The notes beneath the pieces were generated by a model, which was not told the DNA's origin, made no database searches, and was given only the letters and a program-made list of their open reading frames with translations. From positions 191,269 through 255,268 of the forward strand of contig NZ_LMDB01000037.1 in the NCBI RefSeq assembly GCF_001425005.1: a stretch of 64,000 nucleotides of DNA, written 5' to 3'. Positions within the stretch are counted from its first letter, which is position 1, and every line of letters begins with the position of its first letter. Source of the DNA: Duganella sp. Root336D2. Lineage in GTDB: Bacteria > Pseudomonadota > Gammaproteobacteria > Burkholderiales > Burkholderiaceae_D. Both the position numbers and the translations under genes were made by a program. Below are positions 24,969-33,902 of this stretch, in pieces.

Positions 24969-26792
24969 ATGAAATTCAACAAACTGATTTTGGCTGGTGC
25001 CGTGAGCATGGCATTGGCCGCATGCGGCGGTGGCGGCAGCGATTCGAACAGCGCGGCGCCACCGGTGCAGACGTCGCCGGTTTCGGTAGTATTTAACGGT
25101 ACGGCAGCCGTGGGCGCCCCACTGGCCGGCAGTGTGACCGTCAAGGATTCGAAAGGCGCCACCAAGGTCGCCCAGATCGGCGACAACGGTGCTTACTCGG
25201 TCGATGTGACCGGCATGACCGGCCCGTTCGTATTCCGCGCCTCGGGCATGGCCAATGGCCGTACCTACACGGTGCACTCAGTCGCCACCAGCGCCGACGC
25301 CACCGGCAAGATCAATATCACCCAGCTGACCGACCTGATTGCCGCAAACGTGGGCGGCCAGCTCGCAGCCGACTATTTCGACCAGTTCGACAAAAACGCT
25401 GCCACCGCAACTGCAAGCACGATCGATGCCGAAGTCGCCAAGCTGAAAGAAAAGCTGCAGCCTATCCTGACCGCGCTGGGCGTCGATGCCAATGCCGACC
25501 TGCTGCGTACCCCGTTCACCCCGCTGACCAGCCCGCTTGATAAAGCCCTGGACGCGATCCAGGTGTCGGTCGATACTACCACCTCCGTGGCAACCATCAG
25601 CACCACCGCCAATGCCTCCGTCATCACCGACGACCTGAAGCAGAAGGCCACCGCCGAAACCAACCCGCTGAAACTGGCTGCGGACAATATCAGCACTGCG
25701 ACTACCGATGCCCCGCTGGTGAAGAAAGCGCTGACCGACTTTATCGGCCAGTTCGCCAACGGCCAGCCGACCGTTGAAGCGCTGCTCCCATTTGTTTCCG
25801 ACGGCTTCCTCCACGATGACGTGGGCGCCAAGGACTTCCTCCGTCAGCTGGTCAGCGAAACTGTACTGGTAGGCGCGACCTTCAGCGATTTCGAGATCCA
25901 CCAGGTCGATTACAGCGATCCGGCCAAGGTCACTGCACGCGTGTCGTTCACTGTGAAGACCAAGGGCGGCCAGATCCTGGACCGCCTGGAAAACTGGAAA
26001 ATCCGCAAGAGCCCGACCGACGGCGTATGGCGCCTGCACGGCAACCAGCGTGCGCTTGAACTGGAAGCGTTTGCCAGCATGACCAAGCTGGTTAATGCCG
26101 GCGGCACCTGCTACCGCACCGGCCTCAACTTCAACATCGTTGACCGCAACCCGGCCAACAACACGACCGCTGGCCTGGTCGACCACATCGTAGTAATGGG
26201 CCCAGGCTTGCCGCAGGCAGGCCTGCGCTATAACGTGGCAGGCTGGGGCCAAGAGTGGCGCAACACCGTCAATTCGTCGACCACCTATGTCATGGGCACC
26301 GACTGCAGCGGCACGATTTCGCCGATGGGTGATGATGGCATTGCGCGCCTGCCTGACAACGCGGCCTATGTGCTGACCGCGTACGACGCATCCAATGCCA
26401 AGCTCTCCTTCGCTTCCGGCAGCGCCGACGGCACTTACGTGCTGAAAGTACAGCGCCGTCCACTGAACCTGAGCGAAACGAAAGCCAGCACCGGCTTCCC
26501 GACGCTGTCGGAGCAGAGCCTGGCAGCGCTGGCGAGCTTCAGCACCCGCGACCTCACGCTGGCAGTCTCCGGCGTCAATCCAGGCACGGTGACCTGGCTC
26601 TCCATCTGGGAAGAAACCTCGCTGATCGGCAACGGTCTGGAATCGACCGAATCGCCGACTGCGGCAGGCACTTTCAGCACCAATTTCAAGCTCACGGCAC
26701 TGGCAGCAGGCGAGACAGTCAAGGCGCGTTCGGTGCGGATCGAGTCCACGGATACTTACCGCCGCTATATGCAGACCGTATATAACCGCTAA
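24969..26792 (+). CDS. Large lipoprotein, function unknown
   Basis: The 607-residue product is a lipoprotein: hydrophobic leader, lipobox LAAC with Cys19, then a glycine/serine linker GGGGSDSN. Residues about 45-105 look like a carboxypeptidase-regulatory or Ig-like beta domain (GTAAVGAPLAGSVTVKDSKG). The middle is helical and the C-terminal part is beta-rich with one cysteine pair near 380-450. No catalytic motif is visible. It would be anchored to the periplasmic side of a membrane or the cell surface. It is single-gene, with AT-rich repeats in front and a strong terminator behind. Confidence 0.75.
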   Translation: MKFNKLILAGAVSMALAACGGGGSDSNSAAPPVQTSPVSVVFNGTAAVGAPLAGSVTVKDSKGATKVAQIGDNGAYSVDVTGMTGPFVFRASGMANGRTYTVHSVATSADATGKINITQLTDLIAANVGGQLAADYFDQFDKNAATATASTIDAEVAKLKEKLQPILTALGVDANADLLRTPFTPLTSPLDKALDAIQVSVDTTTSVATISTTANASVITDDLKQKATAETNPLKLAADNISTATTDAPLVKKALTDFIGQFANGQPTVEALLPFVSDGFLHDDVGAKDFLRQLVSETVLVGATFSDFEIHQVDYSDPAKVTARVSFTVKTKGGQILDRLENWKIRKSPTDGVWRLHGNQRALELEAFASMTKLVNAGGTCYRTGLNFNIVDRNPANNTTAGLVDHIVVMGPGLPQAGLRYNVAGWGQEWRNTVNSSTTYVMGTDCSGTISPMGDDGIARLPDNAAYVLTAYDASNAKLSFASGSADGTYVLKVQRRPLNLSETKASTGFPTLSEQSLAALASFSTRDLTLAVSGVNPGTVTWLSIWEETSLIGNGLESTESPTAAGTFSTNFKLTALAAGETVKARSVRIESTDTYRRYMQTVYNR

Positions 26793-26814
26793 GCTGCGGC
26801 TACTCCACGACAAG

Positions 26815-26845
26815 AAGCGCCTTCAATTTGAAGGCGCTTTTTTTT
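26815..26845 (+). terminator. Terminator of the lipoprotein gene
   Basis: AAGCGCCTTCAA and TTGAAGGCGCTT are perfect 12 bp arms (26815-26826, 26828-26839), followed by eight T. It is 22 bp after the stop. Confidence 0.88.
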
Positions 26846-26916
26846 GGCAATGTTTATTGCTGTTTTGAGAATGAAACCGTACACTGGCGCGCTCCCAACA
26901 ATGGAATTGCGGACGT

Positions 26917-27450
26917 ATGAAAGTTCTTTCCTTGAAGTGCGTGAACTGCGGTGCCGGCCTCGAAGTGAAGCAGGACATCGACGACTTTGCTTGTGGCTAC
27001 TGCGGTGTTCAGCAACACGTTGAACGCAGTGGCAGTATTGTCTCCTTGAGCCGATTGGAAGACGCACTGGACGACGTCAAGCTGGGTACAAACCGGGCTG
27101 CATCCGAACTTGCACTTGAGCGCCTTCAAACCGACGTCGTAGCCATTTACAAGAAAAGAGATCGTGAAGTGCGCGCTTTGCTGGATGCCAATCACAAGAA
27201 TAATGTTCGAATCGGATTGGGGCTCACTCTCTGCGTAGCCTTCTCCATGGGAATCTTTGGCCCGTTGTATGGCATGCCGCTCATCTTTATCGGCTGTTTT
27301 ATTGGGTCGCGCTTCATGAAATCTGTCGCCAGAGATAAAAGGGCCATCGAAGCAAACGCCGAAGCAACGGCCAGCCCCTTGAAGGCGCAGATAGCTCGCC
27401 ATCAGTCGATCATTGACTCCTATGACTTCGGAACCCAGGGTGCGAAATGA
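26917..27450 (+). CDS. Zinc-ribbon membrane protein, unknown function
   Basis: The 177-residue protein starts with a four-cysteine zinc ribbon (KCVNCGAGLEV then FACGYCGVQQH, residues 8-34), followed by a helical region and two close hydrophobic segments (about 97-130), and a charged helical tail. This suggests an inner-membrane protein with a cytoplasmic zinc finger. It is 71 bp upstream of cbpA on the same strand and may be separate. I recognise no named family. Confidence 0.65.
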   Translation: MKVLSLKCVNCGAGLEVKQDIDDFACGYCGVQQHVERSGSIVSLSRLEDALDDVKLGTNRAASELALERLQTDVVAIYKKRDREVRALLDANHKNNVRIGLGLTLCVAFSMGIFGPLYGMPLIFIGCFIGSRFMKSVARDKRAIEANAEATASPLKAQIARHQSIIDSYDFGTQGAK

Positions 27451-27521
27451 ACGAATGATCGCGAAGCCACATCCGGCGATTTCCTGATAACCTATCCTCT
27501 CCTTCACAGAGAGGGTAAAGC

Positions 27522-28388
27522 GTGGAATACAAGGACTACTACGCCACGCTGGGAGTCGCCAAGACTGCCAGCGAAGACGAGATCAAGAAGGCTTACCGCA
27601 AGCTGGTCCGCAAATATCACCCGGACGTCAGCAAGGAAGCGGATGCCGATGCCCGCACCAAGGAGCTGAACGAAGCTTATGGCGTGCTGGGCGATGCCGA
27701 AAAGCGTGCTGCCTACGATTCGCTGGGCAGCGGCCAGTACCATGCTGGCCAGGAATTCCGTCCGCCACCGGACTGGGGCGGCGGCTTTGAAGGGGCCAGC
27801 GCCGAAGACTTCTTTGCCGACCTGTTTGCCCATGTGGGCGGGCAGCGCGGCGGCCGCCAGGGCTTCCGCATGCGTGGCGAAGACATCCATGCCGTCCTCG
27901 AAATCAGCCTGCTCGATTCCTATCATGGCGCCCAGCGCGAGATCTCCCTGGGCCGCCAGCGCAATCTCAAAGTCAGCATTCCAAAAGGCGTGACGGCCGG
28001 CCAGCAATTGCGCTTGGGAGGGCAGGGCCAGCCCGGCGCGAATGGTGCCGAGGCAGGTGATCTTTTCCTCGAAATCGCTTTCCAGGCCGATGACCGTTAT
28101 CGCGTCGAAGGCCGCGACGTTTATGAGAAGGTCCCGATCCCGCCGTGGCTTGCTGCGCTGGGCGGCGAGCGTGATGTGAGCACGCCCTCCGGCCGCGTGA
28201 CCGTGACCGTACCGTCCAATTCGCAAAGCGGCCGCAAGCTGCGCCTGAAAGGGCGCGGCATTCCCGCTGCCAATACCTCCGGTACGGCCGGCGACCTCTA
28301 CCTGACGTTGGAAATCTTTGCCCCGCCGGCCGATACACCCGAGCGGCGCGCGCTATACGAACAAATGCAACGCGAAATAGGAGGATGA
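27522..28388 (+). CDS. cbpA: DnaJ-class chaperone CbpA
   Basis: The 288-residue protein has a J domain (residues 1-70) with HPD at 33-35, a short glycine-rich stretch (about 75-110) and two C-terminal substrate domains (about 120-285), but no zinc-finger, which is the CbpA (DnaJ class) layout. It assists DnaK and in E. coli also binds curved DNA. The start is GTG, with GAGAGGG upstream. The cbpM gene follows after 3 bp, which supports the CbpA assignment. Confidence 0.92.
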   Translation: MEYKDYYATLGVAKTASEDEIKKAYRKLVRKYHPDVSKEADADARTKELNEAYGVLGDAEKRAAYDSLGSGQYHAGQEFRPPPDWGGGFEGASAEDFFADLFAHVGGQRGGRQGFRMRGEDIHAVLEISLLDSYHGAQREISLGRQRNLKVSIPKGVTAGQQLRLGGQGQPGANGAEAGDLFLEIAFQADDRYRVEGRDVYEKVPIPPWLAALGGERDVSTPSGRVTVTVPSNSQSGRKLRLKGRGIPAANTSGTAGDLYLTLEIFAPPADTPERRALYEQMQREIGG

Positions 28389-28391
28389 GCG

Positions 28392-28703
28392 ATGCCAAAG
28401 GAAGAGATTGTGGAAGGCGTTCCGCTTGAATACCAAGCGTTGACGCTGGATGAACTGGCGCGCGCCTGTGCCGTCGAGCCGGAATGGGTCGTGCACCACG
28501 TGCAGCGCGGTATCCTGATCGGCAGGGAGGGGGGCGGCATCGAAACCCTGCAATTCACCAGCGTGGACTTGGGGAGGGCGCGTCGCCTGGCCCAGCTTGA
28601 GCGGGATTTCGATGCGGACGAAGATTTGGCGGCGCTGGTAGTGGATTTGTGCGACGAAGTCCGCCGCCTGAAATCGCGCCTGCGCGCCGCCGGAATGGCT
28701 TAG
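28392..28703 (+). CDS. cbpM: Chaperone modulator CbpM
   Basis: The 103-residue product is a MerR-like winged-helix small protein (LTLDELARACAVEPEWVVHHVQRG) with a C-terminal helical part. CbpM binds the J domain of CbpA and inhibits it. The gene is directly coupled to cbpA, as in other species. Confidence 0.88.
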   Translation: MPKEEIVEGVPLEYQALTLDELARACAVEPEWVVHHVQRGILIGREGGGIETLQFTSVDLGRARRLAQLERDFDADEDLAALVVDLCDEVRRLKSRLRAAGMA

Positions 28704-28715
28704 CCGCTTGGCTGC

Positions 28716-29003
28716 CTAGCGTTGCTGGTCACGGCCGCCGCGATTGTCGCGGTTGCCGGTGTTGCCTTCTTCCTCATCCATCAAGTCATCGCGACTGCCT
28801 TGGCGCTGGCCCTGGCCGACGTCGCTCTGCTTGTTGCCGCGGCTCTGATCGGATTGCTTGTTGCCGCTCTCCTGGTCGGATTGCTGATTGCCTCCGGTCA
28901 GGTTTTCGCGCTGGCCTTGTTGACGGTTACCGCCACTTTGGCCTGCTTGACCAGCCTGGTTGCGCCAATCATCCGATTGCTCGCTATCTTTGCGTGATGC
29001 CAT
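28716..29003 (-). CDS. Gln/Gly/Asp-rich hydrophilic small protein
   Basis: The 95-residue product is almost free of hydrophobic residues, with repeated (G)NKQSD(Q/V) units around residues 45-65, and is probably disordered. GGAGAG precedes the ATG. The plus strand of the same stretch gives only an unnatural all-hydrophobic frame, so the minus strand is coding. A distantly similar hydrophilic protein (NLS, GNQQSED, DDLLSG blocks) is encoded at 40204-40485. Such proteins often belong to stress or desiccation responses, but that is inference. Confidence 0.65.
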   Translation of the reverse strand: MASRKDSEQSDDWRNQAGQAGQSGGNRQQGQRENLTGGNQQSDQESGNKQSDQSRGNKQSDVGQGQRQGSRDDLMDEEEGNTGNRDNRGGRDQQR

Positions 29004-29094
29004 GATCGCTCTCCTTTGTGTTGAAGCGATTCCATGCTAGGCCGATGCTGCAGGCCAGCCTGTAGGTGCACACGCCGCTGGCCTGTAGGAATGC

Positions 29095-30012
29095 TTAGAA
29101 AGCGTCCTGCGGCAGCGTGTGATCGAGGTCGATGAATTTCTGGCGCAGCCATTTGCCGGCTGGACCGAGTTCATCGTCACTGCGATGGATCACGAACAGC
29201 GGGTATTCCAGCTCACGGCCTTCCTGGGTATGCAGCCGCAGCAGGCGCCCCTCCGCCAGGTCGCGCATCACCGTATGCTCGGGCATATTGCCCCAGCCAA
29301 GCCCGCCGACCAGCAGCGCGTGCTTGGAGCCGAGGTCGCCCAGCCGCCAGTCGCGCAAGCCCAGCACGCCGAAATCGCGGCCTTCCGTCAGCGGGCTGCG
29401 GTCGGTCACCACCAGTTGCAAATGCTCGCGCAGCACCGAGGTCGGGATTGGCGCGGCCTCGCGCGACAGTGGATGCAATGGTGAGCAGACCGGCATCATT
29501 TTCACAAAGCCCGCCGCATGGCGTTCGATAATTGCGGGCGCGCTGGCAGCCATGCCGGCCACGCCCAATTGGCAGCGGCGATCAGCCACCATTTGCGCCA
29601 CCGCGCCCAGTGCTTCCGTATGCAGGCGCAGCGAAACGGTCGGGAACTCGCGCTGGAATTGTTCGAGCGCGCGCACCAGCACGCAGGCCGGGAACATGAC
29701 GTCGACCACGATGCTCAGTTCGGCCTCCAGGCCCATGCCAAGCGCTTTGGCGCGCGAACGCATGCCATCCACCTTGCTGGTCACTGCGCGGGCGTCGGCC
29801 AGCAGCGTCCTGCCCGCTTCGGTCAGGGTCGGCTTGCGCGAGCTGCGATCGAGCAGGGTGAGATTCAGTTGCTCTTCCAGGTTGGCAATGGTGTAACTGA
29901 TGACCGATTGGGTGCGATGCAGGGCGCGCGCGGCATGGGCAAACCCGCCGTGGTCAATGACGGCGATGAAGACGCGCAACTGGTCGAGGGTGGGGTGGCC
30001 GGGATCTCGCAT
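29095..30012 (-). CDS. LysR-family regulator next to azoR
   Basis: The 305-residue protein has the LysR helix-turn-helix (about residues 8-65, HGGFAHAARALHRTQSVISYTIANLEEQL) and a type-2 periplasmic-binding-like ligand domain. It is transcribed away from azoR with a 100 bp spacer containing an inverted-repeat operator candidate, so it probably controls azoR and itself. The inducer is unknown. Confidence 0.9.
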   Translation of the reverse strand: MRDPGHPTLDQLRVFIAVIDHGGFAHAARALHRTQSVISYTIANLEEQLNLTLLDRSSRKPTLTEAGRTLLADARAVTSKVDGMRSRAKALGMGLEAELSIVVDVMFPACVLVRALEQFQREFPTVSLRLHTEALGAVAQMVADRRCQLGVAGMAASAPAIIERHAAGFVKMMPVCSPLHPLSREAAPIPTSVLREHLQLVVTDRSPLTEGRDFGVLGLRDWRLGDLGSKHALLVGGLGWGNMPEHTVMRDLAEGRLLRLHTQEGRELEYPLFVIHRSDDELGPAGKWLRQKFIDLDHTLPQDAF

Positions 30013-30021
30013 ATCAATAAA

Positions 30022-30040
30022 ATCGATAATTTCTATCGTT
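30022..30040. promoter_or_regulatory. Candidate LysR operator between the LysR gene and azoR
   Basis: CGATA (30024-30028) and TATCG (30034-30038) form an inverted repeat with 5 bp spacing, extended by A/T at the ends. A further copy of the half-site (TCGATAAT, 30056-30063) lies towards azoR. The shape fits LysR-type binding sites in divergent spacers. Confidence 0.5.
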
Positions 30041-30112
30041 ATAAAACCTATTTCGTCGATAATAAACCCGTTCTAAGATGGCTGCAATCACCCACTTTCT
30101 TGGAGCAAGTAC

Positions 30113-30727
30113 ATGGCAAACGTTCTCTACATCAACAGCAGCGTGCGTAGCGCTGGTTCCCTGTCACGCCAACTGTCGGCTGAATTCATCGCCAAATGGA
30201 AGGCTGTCAACCCGTCCGACACCGTGGTCGAGCGCGACCTGGCAGCGAATCCGGTGCCACACCTGACCGAGCAGATGATGGGCGCCTTTTTCACTCCGGC
30301 TGAGGCGCGCAATGCCGAACAGGCGCAGGTGGTCAAAGTATCGGACACCCTGGTCGACGAACTGCTTGCAGCGGATGTGGTGGTGATCGGCGCGCCGATG
30401 TACAACTTCTCCGTACCATCGTCGCTGAAGGCCTGGATTGATCACGTAGCCCGCGTCGGCCGCACCTTCCAATACACCGCCAACGGCCCGGAAGGCCTGC
30501 TAAAAGGCAAGAAGGTCTACGTCTTCACCGCCAGCGGCGGCGTGTACAGCGAAGGCGCAGCAGTGGCCTATGACCACCTGACCACCTTCCTGCGCACCGT
30601 GCTGGGCTTCATCGGCCTGGTTGACGTCCAGTTCATCCGCGCCGAAGGCGTAGCGATGGGCGAGCAAGCGGTAGCCGACACCTTGGCCAAAGCACAGAAG
30701 TCGATCGAACAACTGCTCGCCGCGTAA
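30113..30727 (+). CDS. azoR: FMN-dependent NADH-azoreductase
   Basis: The 204-residue flavodoxin-fold enzyme begins with the FMN-binding motif SSVRSAGSLSRQLS (near residues 8-20), then has APMYNFSVPSSLKAWID near residues 95-110 and the TASGG loop near 140, as in AzoR. It reduces azo compounds and quinones with NADH and FMN in the cytoplasm. Divergent from a LysR regulator, the usual arrangement for inducible azoR. Confidence 0.93.
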   Translation: MANVLYINSSVRSAGSLSRQLSAEFIAKWKAVNPSDTVVERDLAANPVPHLTEQMMGAFFTPAEARNAEQAQVVKVSDTLVDELLAADVVVIGAPMYNFSVPSSLKAWIDHVARVGRTFQYTANGPEGLLKGKKVYVFTASGGVYSEGAAVAYDHLTTFLRTVLGFIGLVDVQFIRAEGVAMGEQAVADTLAKAQKSIEQLLAA

Positions 30728-30739
30728 CTACAGCCCAGC

Positions 30740-30846
30740 CCGTGTCACACCTTGGGGTCACACCCTAGGTGTGACACGGACTCGACTGCTACGTGCTTGA
30801 GCCCGTGTCACACTTGGGGTGTGACCCCATGGTGTGACACGGGCTC
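30740..30846. repeat. Tandem pair of GTGTCACAC palindromic repeats
   Basis: Copy 1: CCGTGTCACACC (30740-30751) and GGTGTGACACGG (30768-30779). Copy 2: GAGCCCGTGTCACAC (30799-30813) and GTGTGACACGGGCTC (30832-30846). Both pairs are perfect inverted repeats with a TTGGGGT core in the loop, and the copies are 19 bp apart. This is a REP-doublet arrangement in the 202 bp between azoR and the next gene; I see no promoter there that stands out. Confidence 0.85.
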
Positions 30847-30929
30847 GACCATTCACTTTCCCGTAGTGGACTTGGCAGCACTGGCCCGCCGGCCGTGCTG
30901 CCTTTTTTATCATTTGCTATCATTGCAAA

Positions 30930-31763
30930 ATGAAACGCCACTATCACTTGCTCATCATCGATCCGCAGAACGATTTCTGCGATTTGCCACCACCGGCTGC
31001 GCCGGCTTTGCCGGTTCCGGGCGCCCATCAGGATATGCTGCGTGTCGCCAGCCTGATCGAGCGGGGCGGCGCCGGTCTTTCTGCCATCACCGTTACGCTC
31101 GATTCGCACCACCGCTATGATGTGGCGCACCCGACCTTCTGGCATACGGCCGAAGGCGCGGCGCCGGGACCGTTCACGCAGATTTCGGCCGCTGACGTGC
31201 GCGCGGGGCGGTTTGCGCCGCGCGATGCTGCCGCTTTGCCGCGTGTGCTGTCCTATCTCGATGCGCTGGAATCGGCCGGCCGCTACCAACTGATGGTCTG
31301 GCCGGTTCATTGCGAAATCGGCAGTTGGGGCTATAACGTGCACGACGCAGTGCGCGCTGCCTATAACGCTTGGGAAGAGGGGCGCCATGCCGTAGTTGCC
31401 AAAGTCGGCAAAGGTTCCAATCCCTGGACTGAACACTATTCCGCTGTCATGGCCGAAGTGCCCGATCCGTCCGATCCGGCCTCGCAACTGAATCGCGAAC
31501 TGATTGCCAGCCTGGCGCAAGCGGACACCATCTACATCACCGGTGAAGCCGGCAGCCATTGCGTGAAGGCGACCACCGAACATATTGCCGATCATATCGA
31601 TCCGCGCAAGCTGGTGCTGGTGACCGATTGCATGAGTCCTGTGACCGGTTTTGAAACCCAATACCTCGAATTCGCGCAAGCTATGCAGCGCCGCGGTGCG
31701 CGCCTTGCCGCTTCGGCTGAAGTGCTGCCGGAACTGCTGGCCAATGCGGAGAGCAAACAATGA
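30930..31763 (+). CDS. Isochorismatase-fold cysteine hydrolase, probable nicotinamidase
   Basis: The 277-residue protein has the family residues: catalytic Asp10 in LIIDPQNDF and Cys211 in [11 protein letters not shown], with the metal/active-site segment [12 protein letters not shown] in between. It is longer than typical PncA (about 210). Because its stop overlaps the start of pncB by 4 bp, converting nicotinamide to nicotinate is the likely job, feeding PncB in NAD salvage. Other amidohydrolase substrates remain possible. Confidence 0.82.
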   Translation: MKRHYHLLIIDPQNDFCDLPPPAAPALPVPGAHQDMLRVASLIERGGAGLSAITVTLDSHHRYDVAHPTFWHTAEGAAPGPFTQISAADVRAGRFAPRDAAALPRVLSYLDALESAGRYQLMVWPVHCEIGSWGYNVHDAVRAAYNAWEEGRHAVVAKVGKGSNPWTEHYSAVMAEVPDPSDPASQLNRELIASLAQADTIYITGEAGSHCVKATTEHIADHIDPRKLVLVTDCMSPVTGFETQYLEFAQAMQRRGARLAASAEVLPELLANAESKQ

Positions 31764-32950
31764 TCCCTGTCGTCCGCAGCCTGCTTGAAACTGACCTGTA
31801 CAAATTCACCATGTGGCAGGCCTTGCTGCATAGCCACCCAAGCGCGCATGCCGAATATGAATTCGTGTGCCGCAACCAGACGGCCTTCCCGCTGTCGGCG
31901 CTGAAGGAAGAAGTCGAGGCCCAGCTTGACCACTTGTGCAGCATGTCCTTCATCGAGGACGAACTGAATTACCTGCGCTCCCTGCGCTACATCAAGAGCG
32001 ACTTCGTCGATTTCCTGACGCTGTTCCGCTTCCAGCGCAAGTTCATTGAAGTGCGCGCGGAAGGCGACACGCTGGTGATCCGTGCCGAGGGCCCGCAAGT
32101 GCACATCATGGCGTATGAGATCTTCGTGCTCTACATCGTCAATGAACTGTACTTCCGCCGCGTCGGCACGCCGGCTGCGCTGGAAGAGGGGCGCAGGCAC
32201 CTCGGCGACAAGATCGCGCAGCTAAAGGCTTTCGGGACTGATCCGGCGCTGCGCCATCCCTTCGAGTTTTCCGACTTTGGCTTGCGCCGCCGTTTTTCGG
32301 CCGTATGGCACGATGAAGTCGTCGAGCGCCTGGCACGCGAGGTGCCGGAGTGCTTCAAAGGCACCTCTAACGTCTACATCGCGAAAAAATTTGGCCTGAT
32401 CCCGATCGGCACCATGGCCCACGAGTACATGCAGTCCTTCCAGGCTTTCGGCGTGCGGCTGCGCGAATTCCAGAAAGCTTCGCTCGAGGCGTGGGTGCAG
32501 GAATACCGTGGCGACCTCGGTATCGCGCTGACCGACGTGGTGGGGATGGATGCTTTCCTCGACGACTTCGACCTGTACTTCGCCAAGCTGTTCGACGGCT
32601 TGCGGCATGACTCGGGCGATCCGATCGTGTGGGGTGAAAAGGCCATCGCGCATTACCAGGCCTTGCGTATCGACTCCAACACCAAGCGCCTGGTGTTTTC
32701 GGATGGGTTGGACTTCGACACGGCGTTCCGCCTGTACCGCCAGTTCGCCGACCGCATCATGGTGGGCTTCGGCATCGGCACCTGGCTGACCAACGATGTC
32801 GGCATCAAGCCGCTGAATATTGTGATGAAGCTGATTCGCCTGAACGGGCAATCGGTTGCCAAGCTGTCCGATTCGCCCGGCAAGACGCTGTGCAAGGATG
32901 AGACTTTCCTCGCCTACCTGCGGCAAGTCTTCAACCATCAAGCTTCCTGA
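31760..32950 (+). CDS. pncB: Nicotinate phosphoribosyltransferase
   Basis: The 396-residue enzyme matches PncB in length and motifs: an N-terminal [30 protein letters not shown] in the middle, [12 protein letters not shown], and [15 protein letters not shown] near residue 280. It makes nicotinate mononucleotide from nicotinate, PRPP and ATP. It is coupled to the upstream hydrolase (4 bp overlap) and its 3' end overlaps the converging GlxA-type gene by 13 bp. Confidence 0.95.
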   Translation: MIPVVRSLLETDLYKFTMWQALLHSHPSAHAEYEFVCRNQTAFPLSALKEEVEAQLDHLCSMSFIEDELNYLRSLRYIKSDFVDFLTLFRFQRKFIEVRAEGDTLVIRAEGPQVHIMAYEIFVLYIVNELYFRRVGTPAALEEGRRHLGDKIAQLKAFGTDPALRHPFEFSDFGLRRRFSAVWHDEVVERLAREVPECFKGTSNVYIAKKFGLIPIGTMAHEYMQSFQAFGVRLREFQKASLEAWVQEYRGDLGIALTDVVGMDAFLDDFDLYFAKLFDGLRHDSGDPIVWGEKAIAHYQALRIDSNTKRLVFSDGLDFDTAFRLYRQFADRIMVGFGIGTWLTNDVGIKPLNIVMKLIRLNGQSVAKLSDSPGKTLCKDETFLAYLRQVFNHQAS

Positions 32951-33900
32951 GGATGGAAGCGCTGGCGGTAGTCGCCCGGCGTCACGCCGAGGCGGCGCAC
33001 GAAGGCCCGCCTTAAGCTGTTCTGGTCGTGGAAGCCGCTGCGTGCCGCTACCCGCTTGAGCGGGCTGGCGGTTTCCTCCAGCATGCGGCGCGCTGCGTCG
33101 AGCCGCGCGGCTTCGACGAAATCGGCTGGCGTTTCACCCGTATCGCTTTTGAACGCGCGTGAGAAATTGCGTACGCTCATGCCGGCTTGAGCGGCCAGTT
33201 GGTCCACGGTCAAATCTTCTTCCAGGTTTTCCAGCACCCATTCCTGTACTTGGCGGATCGGGTTGCGTTGCGCCGTTTGCGCGGCGAGGTGGGCGCTGAA
33301 CTGCGCCTGGCCGCCGGGGCGCTTGATGAACATGACCAGCTCACGTGCCACGGCCAGGGCGACGTTGCGGCCCAGGTCTTCTTCCACCAGGGCCAGCGCC
33401 AGGTCCATGCCGGCCGTGACGCCGGCCGAGGTGTAAAGGTTCCCGTCGCGCAGGTAGATCTGGTCATGCTCGACCTGCACCTGCTCGAAGCGCAGTGCCA
33501 GCGAGGCTGAAATATTCCAGTGGGTGGTGACGCGGCGGCCGTCGAGCAGGCCGGCGTGGGCCAGCAGCCAGGCGCCGGAACATACGGAACCGAGGCGGCG
33601 CACCGTGGTTGCCTGCTGCTGCAGCCACTGCATCAGGCGCGGGTGGCCGGTTACTTCCTGCACCGCGTGGCTGCCGGTGACGAGCAGCGTATCCACCGCG
33701 TGGCCGAGCGTATCGATGGTGGCCGTCGGCTGGAACAACATGCCGTTGTCGGCGCGCACCGGTCCTTCTTCCAGGGCGACCAGGTCGAACTGGTAAGTGC
33801 CCGGCTTGCCCGACTGGCGGGCCGCTTCATGGAAGACATCCATCGGCCCGGCCACGTCGAGCAATTGCACGCCAGGGAAAACGAGTAAAGCGATACGCAT
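32938..33900 (-). CDS. GlxA-family regulator (DJ-1/PfpI plus AraC)
   Basis: The 320-residue protein has an N-terminal DJ-1/PfpI-like domain (about 1-165) with the [15 protein letters not shown] elbow (a cysteine at the usual nucleophile place) and a C-terminal AraC-type DNA-binding domain with two helix-turn-helices (about 215-315, [17 protein letters not shown]). Such GlxA-type regulators often activate genes for small nitrogen or carbon compounds. It starts 2 bp after the stop of the SLAC1-like transporter gene upstream, so it may share its transcript. Confidence 0.88.
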   Translation of the reverse strand: MRIALLVFPGVQLLDVAGPMDVFHEAARQSGKPGTYQFDLVALEEGPVRADNGMLFQPTATIDTLGHAVDTLLVTGSHAVQEVTGHPRLMQWLQQQATTVRRLGSVCSGAWLLAHAGLLDGRRVTTHWNISASLALRFEQVQVEHDQIYLRDGNLYTSAGVTAGMDLALALVEEDLGRNVALAVARELVMFIKRPGGQAQFSAHLAAQTAQRNPIRQVQEWVLENLEEDLTVDQLAAQAGMSVRNFSRAFKSDTGETPADFVEAARLDAARRMLEETASPLKRVAARSGFHDQNSLRRAFVRRLGVTPGDYRQRFHPQEA

Positions 33901-33902
33901 GG

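Noticed and set aside
28722-28997. Extremely hydrophobic plus-strand frame resembling a membrane protein
   Set aside because: It is the complement of a hydrophilic Gln/Asp-rich protein that has a good ribosome-binding site on the minus strand; Gln codons become Leu/Val on the other strand.
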